A stretch of 13,960 nt of DNA from Actinomycetes bacterium (GTDB lineage: Bacteria; Actinomycetota; Actinomycetes; Propionibacteriales; Nocardioidaceae): positions 1-13,960 of the forward strand of contig JAHEXN010000056.1 in NCBI GenBank assembly GCA_023252095.1, in the 5' to 3' direction. Below are positions 6,071-12,594 of the stretch, one piece after another; within the stretch, counting starts at the first letter, position 1; each line of letters starts with the position of its first letter. Made by a program: the position numbers and the translations under genes. The notes under the pieces are model-generated. The model worked only from the letters and a program-made list of their open reading frames with translations, was not told where the DNA came from and made no database searches.

Positions 6071-6927
6071 GGGACGGGAATCGGCTCCCACGTCGCGCCG
6101 TCGGAGGAACGGAGCAGCTCGTCGCCGACCACCGCGACGTAGCCGTCGCCGCTTGCCGCGAGGAGCACGAGACCGTCGCTCGCCTCGGGCCGGACGCATC
6201 CGGACTGGACGGCCTCGGCCCCGTCGACCCGGTAGAACTCCACCGCGCAGTCGTCCGCCGGGGCAAGCGCAACGACGCCTTCGCCGGTCCTGGCGACGCT
6301 CCGCAGACCCTCGAGGACGACTGCGCCCTCCCAGATCGCGCCGTCGTCGCCCGAGGTCCGGATCGATCCGTCGTCACAGCCCACGAGCCCCTCGGCGCCC
6401 TCCGAGACGAGGGAGACGGGCGCGCATCCGGGGTCGACGGCGCCGCGTGGAGTCGTCACGGTGGCCGAGCCCGGGGTGAGGTGCCAGCGGCGGATCGGAC
6501 CGGCGGGGTCGACCCACTCCGTCGCTCCGTCGGCCAGGAGCAGCTCGACGGCCTGGCAGTCCGCGCCAGCACCGATCACGTAGACGTCGCCGGTGTCGTT
6601 GACGTCGAGTCGGAGCAGCTCGGTGATGCCCGGGTCGAGCTCCTCGCGGGCGCCGTCCGCGTCCCGGACGAGGGTGACCGGGGATCCGGCGGAGCACGAT
6701 CCGCGGGCGCCCCAGACGGTGACGTCCTCGGTGGCCTCGATCAGGCCGGCTGCCGCCGGGGTCGCGGGCACGGGATCGGCCGGTTCGGAGGACTCCACCG
6801 GTCGGGGCTCGGTCGAGGGCGCCGCGTCGTCTTCGTCACCGGAGACGTGGCGGAACATCAGCACGACGAGCACCAGGTCGACGACGAGGAACAGGGCCAA
6901 CCACCGCCAGGTGCGCTGCGTCGTCAT
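6067..6927 (-). CDS. Membrane-anchored extracytoplasmic Asp-box protein, unknown function
   Basis: The 286-residue protein has one N-terminal membrane helix (residues 8-25, after TTQRTWRW) and a Pro/Glu/Ser-rich linker (about 31-60). The outer domain that follows has six cysteines (C78, C124, C168, C184, C227, C244), which fits disulphides outside the cell. Two Asp-box-like motifs of beta-propeller folds are visible: S192-G-D-D-G-A-I-W199 exactly fits SxDxGxxW, and SSDGATW at 274-280 is a shortened form. It may be a partial propeller or sialidase-like sensor or binding domain; no catalytic role can be claimed. The ATG at 6927 is preceded by GAGGA on the minus strand. The stop lies inside the palindromic repeat. 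The gene is divergent from 7068. Confidence 0.78.
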   Translation of the reverse strand: MTTQRTWRWLALFLVVDLVLVVLMFRHVSGDEDDAAPSTEPRPVESSEPADPVPATPAAAGLIEATEDVTVWGARGSCSAGSPVTLVRDADGAREELDPGITELLRLDVNDTGDVYVIGAGADCQAVELLLADGATEWVDPAGPIRRWHLTPGSATVTTPRGAVDPGCAPVSLVSEGAEGLVGCDDGSIRTSGDDGAIWEGAVVLEGLRSVARTGEGVVALAPADDCAVEFYRVDGAEAVQSGCVRPEASDGLVLLAASGDGYVAVVGDELLRSSDGATWEPIPVP

Positions 6928-7055
6928 GGGGTCCTCGTCGGTCTTCCTCTCCCTCCGGGCAGGCTAGCCGAGCCGCGCGGGGGTCGCGTCCCGTCCCCCA
7001 CTTCTGGCCCACGTCCGACCGACCTTCGGCCGATGTGGCCGTCGAGGTCGCCTCC

Positions 7056-7061
7056 TAGGCT
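7056..7061 (+). promoter_or_regulatory. -10 box (TAGGCT) for leaderless transcript of the 62-aa protein
   Basis: TAGGCT fits TAnnnT and is followed by exactly six bases (GGGCGC) before the ATG at 7068. No Shine-Dalgarno is present. Confidence 0.5.
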
Positions 7062-7067
7062 GGGCGC

Positions 7068-7256
7068 ATGAGCGCCTCGATGCACCTGTTCACCGGTTTC
7101 GTGCTGGTCCTCGTCGGCGCGGTGCTGGCGATCGGCTTCCCCGATGCCGAGTTCGCCTGGTTCACCGGCCGCCCCTTCGGCGTCGTGCTGGCGATCTTCG
7201 GGGTCATCGACCTCGCTCAGGGATTCCGGGAGCGCGGCCGCTCCTCCGACGGCTGA
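7068..7256 (+). CDS. Small two-helix membrane protein (62 aa), unknown function
   Basis: The product has 62 residues with two hydrophobic stretches, about residues 6-23 (LFTGFVLVLVGAVLAIGF) and 35-50 (RPFGVVLAIFGVIDLAQG). A charged C-terminal tail (RERGRSSDG) follows. It is most likely an inner-membrane protein. Small two-helix proteins of this kind are common and mostly unstudied in actinobacteria, and I do not recognise a named family. The ATG at 7068 is favoured by the leaderless -10 box; a second ATG at 7080 is possible. It converges on the bestrophin gene with only 13 bases between the stop codons and no hairpin there. Confidence 0.75.
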   Translation: MSASMHLFTGFVLVLVGAVLAIGFPDAEFAWFTGRPFGVVLAIFGVIDLAQGFRERGRSSDG

Positions 7257-7269
7257 CCCGGCCCGCCGC

Positions 7270-8133
7270 TCACCACAGCACTTGGTTGACCGGACTCACG
7301 GCCTCCGGCGTCTCGGCGCCGATCATCTCGAGCAGGTCGATCTCGATCGACCGGCAGATCGCGGTCATGGGGACGTCGTGCACCTGGTCGAGGAACGGGT
7401 CGGCGAGGTCGCGTCCGACCTGCACCGCCAGCAGGAACATCATGCCGATCAGGCCGGAGCCGATCGGCGTGAACCACTGCAGGTCCTTGAAGACCGCGAA
7501 CGGCAGGATCCGGTACTGCACGGGCAGGGGCGTCTTCTTGATCCGTTCGAGCCCGCCCTGCGCGTCGGTCAGGACGCTCAGCGTCGACTCGACCTGCACG
7601 CGAGCGATGTCGTCGATCATGCCGCGGCGACGTGCCTCGGCGAGCAGGTGTCCCACGTGCGTCAGGGCCGCGGTCGGGGCGCTGGTCGCCGACCGCACGC
7701 GCCGCAGCGCCTCACCGTCGAGGTAGACCTCCACCTCGGCCGGGGACGACTGCTCCCGCAGCGAGGCGCGCAACGCGTGGACGTAGGCGATCTGCGCCCG
7801 CACGATCTCGCCGGCGATCTCGGGGCGAGCATCCGGCACGTTCGGGTCGAGCAACGTCATGGCCTCGCGACCGAGGTTGCGTGAGTGGTTGACGATGCTG
7901 CCCCAGAGGGTGCGCGCCTCCCACCAACGCGCGTACGACGCGTTGACCATGAACCCGAGGAACAGCGCGATCGCCGTGCCGTAGAGCGTGTACTGGATCG
8001 TGATGCCGCGGAACTCGATCCACCCGGCCTTGAACGCCACCGTGACCAGCACGTCCCACGTCAGCAGCACGACCATCGGCACGAGCAGGGGCCGCCAGGC
8101 AGGTGCGGTGCGGGGCAGCCGCGAGGTGATCAT
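7270..8133 (-). CDS. Bestrophin-family anion channel (UPF0187)
   Basis: The 287-residue protein carries the bestrophin signature. Two N-terminal membrane segments (about residues 15-37 and 46-66) run into NASYARWWEARTLWGSIVNHSRN (64-86), the conserved NxAYxRWWEAR..WG..vn.sR block. Further on are IKKTPLPVQYRI (198-209), a hydrophobic pair at about 204-240, and ADPFLDQVHDVPMTAICRSIEIDLLEMIG (244-272). Bacterial homologues such as KpBest form pentameric ion channels in the inner membrane. The length fits bacterial members (around 290-300 residues). The ATG start at 8133 has CAGGCT six bases upstream and no Shine-Dalgarno. It is the last gene on this side with the strongly G/C-biased codon use of the left half. 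Confidence 0.9.
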   Translation of the reverse strand: MITSRLPRTAPAWRPLLVPMVVLLTWDVLVTVAFKAGWIEFRGITIQYTLYGTAIALFLGFMVNASYARWWEARTLWGSIVNHSRNLGREAMTLLDPNVPDARPEIAGEIVRAQIAYVHALRASLREQSSPAEVEVYLDGEALRRVRSATSAPTAALTHVGHLLAEARRRGMIDDIARVQVESTLSVLTDAQGGLERIKKTPLPVQYRILPFAVFKDLQWFTPIGSGLIGMMFLLAVQVGRDLADPFLDQVHDVPMTAICRSIEIDLLEMIGAETPEAVSPVNQVLW

Positions 8134-8139
8134 GCGTCC

Positions 8140-8145
8140 AGCCTG
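8140..8145 (-). promoter_or_regulatory. Possible -10 box (CAGGCT) for leaderless bestrophin transcript
   Basis: On the minus strand CAGGCT is followed by exactly six bases (GGACGC) and the ATG at 8133. It keeps A at position 2 and T at position 6 of the -10 consensus. Confidence 0.4.
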
Positions 8146-8167
8146 CGGGGCGCCGGCCGCGTTGGCA

Positions 8168-8209
8168 CGGGAGAACCCGGGTGTTCCTCACCACGTGGGC
8201 GGGTTCCCG
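8168..8209. other. Complex stem-loop between bestrophin gene and accessory region
   Basis: CGG (8168-8170) plus GAACCCG (8173-8179) can pair with CGGGTTC (8200-8206) plus CCG (8207-8209), leaving a 2-base bulge. Inside, GGTG (8180-8183) pairs with CACC (8189-8192). It lies between two divergent genes, so a terminator role is not expected. It could be an operator, a mobile-element relic, or chance in GC-rich DNA. Confidence 0.3.
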
Positions 8210-8306
8210 ATGGTGTGGTCGCGCAGCCGCTCAGGCAGGAGGGCAGACCGGCCTGGGCCAGGGGACAGATCCGTCCGCGACGGCAAGTGGTGTCAGGCCC
8301 GCGGCC

Positions 8307-8312
8307 TAGCGT
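8307..8312 (+). promoter_or_regulatory. Possible -10 box (TAGCGT) upstream of the membrane/SIR2 pair
   Basis: TAGCGT fits TAnnnT and lies 30 bases before the ATG at 8343, leaving room for a short leader that includes the GGAAAGG ribosome site at 8328-8334. No good -35 box is seen at 17-18 bases. Confidence 0.3.
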
Positions 8313-8342
8313 CACGCGAAACTCCTCGGAAAGGTCGACCAC

Positions 8343-9134
8343 ATGACAGAACGTCAGCATCAGGATGCTGCGAAGAGCATCGTCGAAGGATTCCAGCAGG
8401 CCATCGGCGTGTCCGTGCTCAACGTGGCGGCATGGCTTGGGCCCGCCGCAGCAGCGTGGTGGATCTGGGACGCCATCCTCACATCGACCGGCGCACCGGA
8501 GTCGCCTCTGCTGTGGTTCGACCACCTGGCTCGCGATGCAGGATGGTCAGCGCCGTGGGCCGTTGAAACGCACAAGTGGCTGACCGCACGACCCGAGCTG
8601 GGGTGGCCCTTGATCCTCCTCGCGGCCTTCACCGCGTCGCTCCGCACCGCAGAGGTCCGGACCGTTACCTGCGCCGCGCTCCTCCTGACCCTGAGTCTCC
8701 GAACGGTCCCGTCCGTTGCGGCGTCCTTCCTCCTGATCACGTTCTTGCTGTGCATCGCCGCCTACGCGACCGATAAGGCCGAGGAGGCGTCTACGCGTCA
8801 AAGCGAGCACCAGCACTACGCCATCTTCGAGATCTCATTCACGAGATGGGTCACCGGACCCCTGTCCACCCTGGTCTTCTCAGTGGCGTTTCCTGCGCTG
8901 CTTCTTTACTGGGCGATCAAGAACTATCGCGCTCCGTCCTATTCCCTGCCCACTCACGGCTGGGACCTCGCCCGCGCAGCGAACGACCTCGGCGACGGAC
9001 CCCTCGGTGCAATGTCCACCCGCAAGGTAGCGACCTTCGTGGCCCAAGCCCTGGTCGTCGCTTCAGGAGACGACCAGTCCGAGAAGCACCTGGCGCTTGA
9101 GGCCCTGAGACATCGCCGCGATTCAGGGGCGTAG
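8343..9134 (+). CDS. Multi-pass membrane protein paired with SIR2-like gene
   Basis: The 263-residue protein has four or five hydrophobic segments: about residues 22-48, 87-100 (weak), 104-120, 122-141 and 172-192. A charged loop (YATDKAEEASTRQSEHQHYA, 141-160) and a soluble C-terminal part (194-263) complete it. No family motif is recognised. A GGAAAGG site at 8328-8334 supports the ATG at 8343. Codon use is less G/C-biased than in the genes to the left, which suggests acquired DNA. It ends 33 bases before the SIR2-like gene on the same strand. By analogy with defence pairs in which a membrane protein accompanies a nucleotide-consuming effector, it could anchor, sense for, or carry out membrane disruption for the SIR2-like protein. 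That role is inference from position only. Confidence 0.8.
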   Translation: MTERQHQDAAKSIVEGFQQAIGVSVLNVAAWLGPAAAAWWIWDAILTSTGAPESPLLWFDHLARDAGWSAPWAVETHKWLTARPELGWPLILLAAFTASLRTAEVRTVTCAALLLTLSLRTVPSVAASFLLITFLLCIAAYATDKAEEASTRQSEHQHYAIFEISFTRWVTGPLSTLVFSVAFPALLLYWAIKNYRAPSYSLPTHGWDLARAANDLGDGPLGAMSTRKVATFVAQALVVASGDDQSEKHLALEALRHRRDSGA

Positions 9135-9155
9135 GCGGAGCGAGCACCGATCGCT

Positions 9156-9161
9156 CACAAT
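9156..9161 (+). promoter_or_regulatory. Possible -10 box (CACAAT) for separate leaderless SIR2-like transcript
   Basis: CACAAT lies exactly six bases before the GTG at 9168 (spacer GACTGG). No Shine-Dalgarno precedes this start, so the SIR2-like gene may have its own leaderless promoter in addition to readthrough from 8343. Confidence 0.35.
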
Positions 9162-9167
9162 GACTGG

Positions 9168-10967
9168 GTGTTGGACTGGATGGCGGTCGTTCCGGAGCGG
9201 GCCGACCAGGTCCTCATGCTGACCGGCGCGGGCATCTCGGTCGACGCGCCGTCATGCATTCCTCCGGGGCTCGGTCTCACCACGAGGGCGCTGGAAGAAG
9301 CAGCTGGACTCTCGACCAAGGAGATCGGCGAGATCGGCCGCTGGTTCCGCGCCTGTGGCATGCCGGGCGGCTTTCCGAGATTCGAGACCGTGATCGGCGC
9401 TGTCTCTGACACCACGGGAGAGTCAGGGTTGCGCTCCGTGCTCCGAGACCTCCTCGACCTGACCCCGAATGATCTCCATACCTTCTTCGCTCAGCATCTC
9501 GCGGCCGGGGGCACGCACATCACCGCCAACATCGACGCTGGCATCGAGCGCGCCGACGAGTCCCCACGCCGCTCAGAGGTCCTCGGCCACCTGATTCACT
9601 TCCATGGGGTCGCCGAGGATCACGCCGATCTCCGATCGCTGGGGATCACGCTGAGCAATGTCGAGAGCGGGTTCCCGGACGTGATGCTCACCGAGCTGCA
9701 GACCGCGTTGCGCGATCCCAGGATCGCCGCCATCGTCGTTGTCGGCTATTCGGGGACGGACTACTTCGACATGTCGCCATTTCTCGCTTCCCTGCAGGTA
9801 GACGTGGCACTTCGAGGAACTCACGTCCTCTGGTTCGATTTCGATCCCACCGAGCCCACGCTTCGCGTCGAGGAAGACGCGCTGCTCGCCTCGACGGCGC
9901 AGACGATCGAGCTGCTCCGGCAGGCTGGCGCCACGGTCACCGTCGTCAGGGGCTCAGTTCGCCGGGGTCTCGCTGCGCTGGCTCGGCGGTGGGGCTTGTC
10001 GGCAGACCGGTTGGAGCAGCCATCCGAGCGGTGCCGGACGGTGCCGAGTCGGCCCTTGAGCCCTGCAGATCAGTTCGAGGTTCGCCTGGCTCTGTTCGGC
10101 AGGCTCGGCTACCTGCCGGGCTTGCCTATCGAGAACTCGATCGACGGCTCCCGGGGCGCGGACGTCCTCGCTGCCGCCAACTGGAACCGAGGCCGTTATG
10201 ACGTCGCTGCCCAGCAGTGGTCGACGTGCTTCGGCGACCATCCAGACCGCGACCTGCTCCGTGCCGAGCGTGTCGTCGCCTGCAACTGGGTGTCGGGTCG
10301 CTACGTTCGCGCACTCATCGGTCTGCGCCGGCTGATCTCTGCCGTGGAGAGGGAAGGCGCAGCTGTCTCCACCCGAGCCGTGGTGGCCGACACCGGGGTC
10401 CGCCTCTGGGAACACATGCGCCAGATGCCCGACATCCGCTGGCTCGCTAGCGGGAGATTCCAAGCACGACTGAGCACAGTCCTGCCGACCCCCGACGAGC
10501 TGGATGTCGCTGCGGCACCTCCTGATCTGCTGGATCGAATTACTGTGGCCCGCATGAAGATCCGCCCGACCTCTGTCACCACGACCGAGGTCGCCGAGTT
10601 CTTCGCGCGAGCCCAGGCCCGCACTGGCGAGTCCTCGTCGCTCGTCCGCACCCTCAACTACCGCCAGGGGGAGCTTCGTGAGCGCAAGCTGCCAAGAACG
10701 GGCGAGGAACGGAGCCGCCAGAGCACCGACCTCCGACGCTTGTGGCAGCTGTGGCGGGACCTGGGGGCCGAGGGCGAGGTGGCAAGGCTTCTCACTGCTC
10801 CAGGTGCTGTCGAGGCACTCGGTCTCCACCTGGTGATCCACCACCTGCTTCGCTCCTCGGTGGACTACCCGCTCTACCACCGCGCCCGACTGGTGGTCCT
10901 CGTCCTACTTTCCTACGTCGTCCCCATTCGTCGAGTCAGTCGCACGAGGTGGCGTCGAGCCTTCTGA
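9168..10967 (+). CDS. SIR2-like domain protein with long helical C-terminal half (candidate defence effector)
   Basis: The 599-residue protein has an N-terminal SIR2-type NAD-binding fold (about residues 8-280). The motifs run in order: G20-A-G-I-S24 in VLMLTGAGISVDAPS, the T119-A-N121-I-D123 block, H144-F-H146-G147 with H146 as the likely catalytic histidine, and VVGYSGTDYF (191-200), followed by VLWFDFDP. Residues about 290-570 carry no recognised motif but look mostly helical, like sensor or TPR-like halves in defence NADases. SIR2 proteins of phage defence (ThsA, DSR and Avs-type) degrade NAD+ on infection; metabolic sirtuins deacylate lysines. The missing zinc-binding cysteines and large extra domain favour the first. 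The GTG start at 9168 has a -10-like box six bases upstream. The end (about 573-599: LVVLVLLSYVV then many Arg) is odd and may mark a frameshift or truncation. Confidence 0.85.
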   Translation: MLDWMAVVPERADQVLMLTGAGISVDAPSCIPPGLGLTTRALEEAAGLSTKEIGEIGRWFRACGMPGGFPRFETVIGAVSDTTGESGLRSVLRDLLDLTPNDLHTFFAQHLAAGGTHITANIDAGIERADESPRRSEVLGHLIHFHGVAEDHADLRSLGITLSNVESGFPDVMLTELQTALRDPRIAAIVVVGYSGTDYFDMSPFLASLQVDVALRGTHVLWFDFDPTEPTLRVEEDALLASTAQTIELLRQAGATVTVVRGSVRRGLAALARRWGLSADRLEQPSERCRTVPSRPLSPADQFEVRLALFGRLGYLPGLPIENSIDGSRGADVLAAANWNRGRYDVAAQQWSTCFGDHPDRDLLRAERVVACNWVSGRYVRALIGLRRLISAVEREGAAVSTRAVVADTGVRLWEHMRQMPDIRWLASGRFQARLSTVLPTPDELDVAAAPPDLLDRITVARMKIRPTSVTTTEVAEFFARAQARTGESSSLVRTLNYRQGELRERKLPRTGEERSRQSTDLRRLWQLWRDLGAEGEVARLLTAPGAVEALGLHLVIHHLLRSSVDYPLYHRARLVVLVLLSYVVPIRRVSRTRWRRAF

Positions 10968-11047
10968 CCGTGCGCAGAGCTCGAAGGCCAGGCAATCCCA
11001 TCATTCGCTCCTTCGCGACTGCCTGATTGCCGGACCCGGTCTACCAC

Positions 11048-11066
11048 GACGGCGAAGCGAGCCGTC
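11048..11066. terminator. Small hairpin between converging SIR2-like gene and small-peptide gene
   Basis: GACGGC (11048-11053) pairs perfectly with GCCGTC (11061-11066) around a 7-base loop. It lies 9 bases beyond the stop of the minus-strand 34-codon gene and could end that transcript. A looser pairing, GGCAATC (10991-10997) with GATTGCC (11025-11031), lies closer to the SIR2-like stop. There is no T-tract. Confidence 0.4.
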
Positions 11067-11075
11067 ACCGCTTTC

Positions 11076-11180
11076 TCAGGAGTGCTCTCTCCAGACATAG
11101 GAGGACACACCGACGAGCCCGGCTACGACGCACGCGCCGACGACGACCAGCTCGAGGATCTCGAGAGGTGTCTTCTTCAC
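11076..11180 (-). CDS. 34-aa single-helix membrane peptide (putative)
   Basis: Reading leftward from a GTG at 11180 gives 34 codons and a TGA at 11078-11076. A GGGAG stands seven bases before the GTG on the minus strand, a good ribosome site. The peptide starts MKKTPLEILE and has a hydrophobic helix at about residues 8-29 (LVVVGACVVAGLVG). It ends YVWREHS. The Lys-rich start and charged end fit a single-pass membrane peptide with its N-terminus inside. It lies 69 bases downstream of the 238-residue gene on the same strand and is followed by a hairpin at 11048-11066, so it may be the last gene of that unit. Small hydrophobic peptides near defence genes include type I toxins and membrane partners, but nothing proves this here. 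It is short enough to be missed by usual gene calling. Confidence 0.55.
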   Translation of the reverse strand: MKKTPLEILELVVVGACVVAGLVGVSSYVWREHS

Positions 11181-11249
11181 TGATTCTCCCGACACTCGTC
11201 ATTCGACACTGGATGGCGCATCCAGATGGTGACATGGAACAACGACGGC

Positions 11250-11966
11250 CTACTGGTAGTAGGTCGGCCAGAACCCTGAATAGTTCTGCTCGAAGTTCTC
11301 CCGCGAGTCGATTCGCACCGTCACGTCGTTCGGCCCCAGCACTCCGAACTCGTCATGCTGGCGGACCACGTCATGGAACTTCTCCTGCCACGTCTCTCGC
11401 CACGTGTCTGCCTCTCCGGACTGCTCAGCAGCAGCGACGGCAGCATCGGTGTGCAGAAACACCGTGGGGCTTGAGATCCCGATCTGAACCAACCACAGCT
11501 CATCCCCGAGCCCCAGCTGAGAAGCGAACCGCGCCGCCTCATCCGGCGAGATCTGCGCCACGACCTTGAGACGCTCGAAATCGCGGAAGTTGATGAGCAC
11601 GACATGCATGAGGGCTGGGTTGCGCGCCGCTCTTCGAATCTCGGCCCACGCGCGGGACGAGGTCGCCGCCACAGATACGCCCTGATCATCAGCGATGGCA
11701 CGGCAGACCACGTCACGCGAGCCGTCCGTCAGCCCGAGGTTCACAGGCTTTTCTCCGAGACGGTCGACCACGACATGGACTCGGTACTTGGCCGGACCGT
11801 TCGGGTGGCGCCACGGAGCCACCTCGATCCACAACACTCGGGCCCCGAGCTCGCGGCTCAACGCCAGCTGCACGTGACTCAGAGGAGGCGGCAGGTCCGC
11901 CGTTCCGCGAAGCACCTCTCGCGCTCGCTCCGCAAACAGCTCCAGCTGGCTCCTCAATCCGGCCAC
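11250..11966 (-). CDS. Soluble protein of unknown function (238 aa)
   Basis: The product has 238 residues, no signal peptide and no membrane segment. An N-terminal helix (LRSQLELFAERAREVLRG, residues 4-21) is followed by a strand-rich middle, including GARVLWIEVAPW (41-52) and KYRVHVVVDRLGEKPVNLG (60-78). Next come alternating helices and strands with DELWLVQIGISSPTVFLHTD near 154-173. The Trp/Tyr-rich end (WRETWQEKFHDVV, then FEQNYSGFWPTYYQ) may be a binding surface. I do not recognise the family. The start is GTG at 11966 with GGAG close before it on the minus strand. Its codon use is less G/C-biased than the left half of the window. It lies 94 bases downstream of the four-helix membrane protein gene and may be cotranscribed with it. 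Confidence 0.7.
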   Translation of the reverse strand: MAGLRSQLELFAERAREVLRGTADLPPPLSHVQLALSRELGARVLWIEVAPWRHPNGPAKYRVHVVVDRLGEKPVNLGLTDGSRDVVCRAIADDQGVSVAATSSRAWAEIRRAARNPALMHVVLINFRDFERLKVVAQISPDEAARFASQLGLGDELWLVQIGISSPTVFLHTDAAVAAAEQSGEADTWRETWQEKFHDVVRQHDEFGVLGPNDVTVRIDSRENFEQNYSGFWPTYYQ

Positions 11967-12060
11967 CTACTCCACATCGCGACGGACCATGGTGATGTCA
12001 TGCGTCTGAGGAACAGTCTCCCCAAGGTCCAGCCCTCACGCGCGGAACACGAGAAATCGG

Positions 12061-12513
12061 TCAGGTGAGCTCGAAGGTGATCCAGATGACGAGTCCTCCG
12101 ATGACCGTTGCGATGAACCACAACCCGCATTTTTCTGACCTCGTCACCAGCTCGGAATCCTGGCGTGCCTCTTCCGGCCAGATCTGATCCATCAGCAGCG
12201 CCGGCCGCCCGCGGGTGATCAGCAGCACGGCCGCCATCACCGCGACATACGGATACCAGCTCTCGATCGTGAGCTCGCCCTCCACGAAGGACCCCGCAGC
12301 CACGACCCCGAGTGGTGAGATCGCCCAGACCCAGACCACGCCGATCCGGAAACCGAGACCGCGCGGCACCCAGATCGGGTCACGAGCCGCCAACACCCCA
12401 CACACGGCGGCGGCCAGGAACTGCGGAATCAGGTCAGCCAACACCGGGACCTCCGGACGCGTCCGGGCACGCAGCACGAAGCTCAGCCTGTCGACGAAGG
12501 ACTCTCCAGCCAT
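12061..12513 (-). CDS. Four-helix membrane protein, unknown function
   Basis: From the ATG at 12513 the product has 150 residues with about four hydrophobic segments near residues 27-43, 57-75, 86-99 and 130-147. A hydrophilic loop (MDQIWPEEARQDSELVTRSEK, about 108-128) sits between the third and fourth. An alternative GTG start at 12531 would add six residues. Neither start has a clear Shine-Dalgarno, but CATCGT at 12519-12524 lies five bases before the ATG and could be a -10 box for a leaderless start. No family motif is recognised. It follows the minus-strand gene 12595-13128 by 81 bases and precedes the 238-residue gene, so it is part of one co-directional series of unknown genes. Confidence 0.65.
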   Translation of the reverse strand: MAGESFVDRLSFVLRARTRPEVPVLADLIPQFLAAAVCGVLAARDPIWVPRGLGFRIGVVWVWAISPLGVVAAGSFVEGELTIESWYPYVAVMAAVLLITRGRPALLMDQIWPEEARQDSELVTRSEKCGLWFIATVIGGLVIWITFELT

Positions 12514-12594
12514 CGCGCACGATGTCTGCACCCGAACCCGAGCGCGTTCTCAATGGCGGCACTGAACTCACCCCGTCAGAGCCACAGTTCCCGA

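Noticed and set aside
4890..6377. Long minus-strand open frame over the SDR, sugar transferase and repeat region
   Set aside because: It crosses a terminator and the palindromic repeats and overlaps three genes with recognisable motifs or membrane helices. The product has no coherent composition.
10913..11110. 65-codon minus-strand frame overlapping the SIR2-like stop
   Set aside because: It has no ribosome site or motif, and overlaps both the SIR2-like end and the better-supported 34-codon frame.
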